A stretch of 6,266 bases of DNA from Acidimicrobiia bacterium (GTDB taxonomy: Bacteria; Actinomycetota; Acidimicrobiia; Spongiisociales; UBA5794). Made by a program: the position numbers and the translations under genes. Positions 5,692-6,266 of the stretch are shown in pieces. The notes beneath the pieces were generated by a model that made no database searches, had not been told where the DNA came from, and worked only from the letters and a program-made list of their open reading frames with translations. Numbering within the stretch: the first letter of the stretch is position 1; each line of letters opens with the position of its first letter. Location: assembly GCA_013001485.1 (NCBI GenBank), contig JABDMN010000215.1, positions 1-6,266 on the forward strand, in the 5' to 3' direction.

Positions 5692-6266
5692 GCGTCGCGG
5701 TTCACCGCAAAGGACTCCGGCCAGAACGTGCGGATGGCCGAGTCCTCCGTGACCACGATGAGGACCAGCTCGCCGGTGCCGGCAACGACGGCGGTGGGGT
5801 TGGCGACACGACGGGACTCCAGGTCGATGCGCCACGCCTCGACCACCTCGCCGTCCTGGTTGATGAGACCGACCATGGCCATGCGGTCCTGAGTGGACAC
5901 GACAAGCTCGGTGACGCCGTCACCGTCGAAGTCGCCGGCGAGGCCTCCGTCGAGGTTGCGTGAGCCGATGCCGTGGGTCGTGTACCCCGAGAGCCGGGCG
6001 GCTGCGCTCATCGAACCGTCGCCGTTGATGTCGTAGAACTCGACGATGCCACCGATGTGCGGCGTTGTGACGATGGCGAGTTGGGCCCGACCGGCGCCGA
6101 AGTCGGCAAAGGCGATCTGGTGCCGCCACCGGTTGCCCTGACCGATCGGCGGCCCGGCGTACCGGAGCTGGCCGTCCTCGGAGTAGGCCTTGATCGCAGC
6201 TCCGACCTCGCTGTTGGACACGGTGACGACTACCTCGCGCTCACCGTCTCCGTCGAGGTCGACCCA
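5688..6266 (-). CDS. FG-GAP/VCBS repeat beta-propeller protein, C-terminal part (5'-partial)
   Basis: The minus-strand frame is open from the right edge to a TAG at 5690-5688, giving 192 residues. A GTG at 6221-6219 could be taken as a start, but the 15 codons before it (6266-6222) continue the frame with W-V-D-L-D-G-D-G-E-R-E-V-V-V-T, a perfect FG-GAP/VCBS calcium-loop strand, so the real start is outside the window. Counting from the edge, about four blade-like units are seen: DLDGDGE (3-9), a degenerate FADFGAGRAQLAIV (53-66), DFDGDGVTELVVS (112-124), and a last one with AVVAGTGELVLIVVTEDSAI. An extra acidic loop, YDINGDGS, falls at 78-85. Such repeats build integrin-like beta-propellers on secreted or surface proteins. 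The gene converges on the giant protease gene and shares its stop region. The ligand and the rest of the architecture cannot be seen. Confidence 0.85.
   Translation of the reverse strand, partial: WVDLDGDGEREVVVTVSNSEVGAAIKAYSEDGQLRYAGPPIGQGNRWRHQIAFADFGAGRAQLAIVTTPHIGGIVEFYDINGDGSMSAAARLSGYTTHGIGSRNLDGGLAGDFDGDGVTELVVSTQDRMAMVGLINQDGEVVEAWRIDLESRRVANPTAVVAGTGELVLIVVTEDSAIRTFWPESFAVNRDA
5711..5746 (+). terminator. Hairpin just past the convergent stops; weak terminator candidate
   Basis: AGGACTC (5711-5717) pairs with GAGTCCT (5740-5746), and GGCC (5719-5722) pairs with GGCC (5736-5739), with C5718 bulged and a 13-nt loop. It starts 19 bases after the plus-strand stop. No T-run follows on the plus strand, so it is not a classical intrinsic terminator, and it lies inside the minus-strand coding region. 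It could help stop or stabilise the plus-strand transcript, or be coincidence. Confidence 0.3.

Overview
The window holds two partial, convergent genes and almost no non-coding DNA. The base composition is GC-rich with strong third-position G/C bias, which opens long antisense shadow frames. That bias, plus the families seen (pentapeptide arrays, Ig/OmpL47-like and PKD-like modules, a C-terminal domain of post-COAP-1 type, FG-GAP/VCBS propellers), suggests a high-GC actinobacterium, perhaps Acidimicrobiia or a related environmental lineage. The taxonomic call is inference; no rRNA or marker gene is present.

Positions 1-5691 (+) encode the last 1896 residues of a giant, probably secreted, multidomain protein whose N-terminus lies off the left edge. 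In order it has: a degenerate pentapeptide-like stretch (aa 19-50); a highly regular pentapeptide array of [T/V]-A-L-N-S units (aa 116-280); eight 18-residue leucine-rich repeats (aa 313-456); an Ig/DUF11-like beta domain (about 470-575); a PPC-like domain opened by EPNDS (591-746); a gingipain-like clan CD cysteine peptidase domain (about 774-1191) with candidate catalytic His1029 and Cys1075; a beta-rich region with an EF-hand-like calcium loop (1250-1261); three to four Ig/OmpL47/PKD-type modules (1385-1740); and a lysine-rich post-COAP-1-like C-terminal domain (1741-1896). No membrane anchor or sorting signal is visible at the C-terminus.

Positions 5688-6266 (-) encode the C-terminal 192 residues of an FG-GAP/VCBS beta-propeller protein that runs off the right edge. 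The two genes meet tail to tail: their stop codons overlap in a single palindromic CTAG (5688-5691). A hairpin lies just beyond, inside the end of the minus-strand gene.

The most interesting material is the first gene: two different repeat solenoids placed ahead of a caspase/gingipain-fold protease. The pentapeptide array is almost invariant in protein sequence, heavily scrambled in synonymous codons, and shows a non-random T/V pattern that fits a four-sided beta-helix. A plausible reading is a long extracellular stalk or adhesion surface that carries a protease, but no substrate or partner can be deduced from this window. Both 5' ends are missing, so promoters, ribosome binding sites and signal peptides cannot be assessed.
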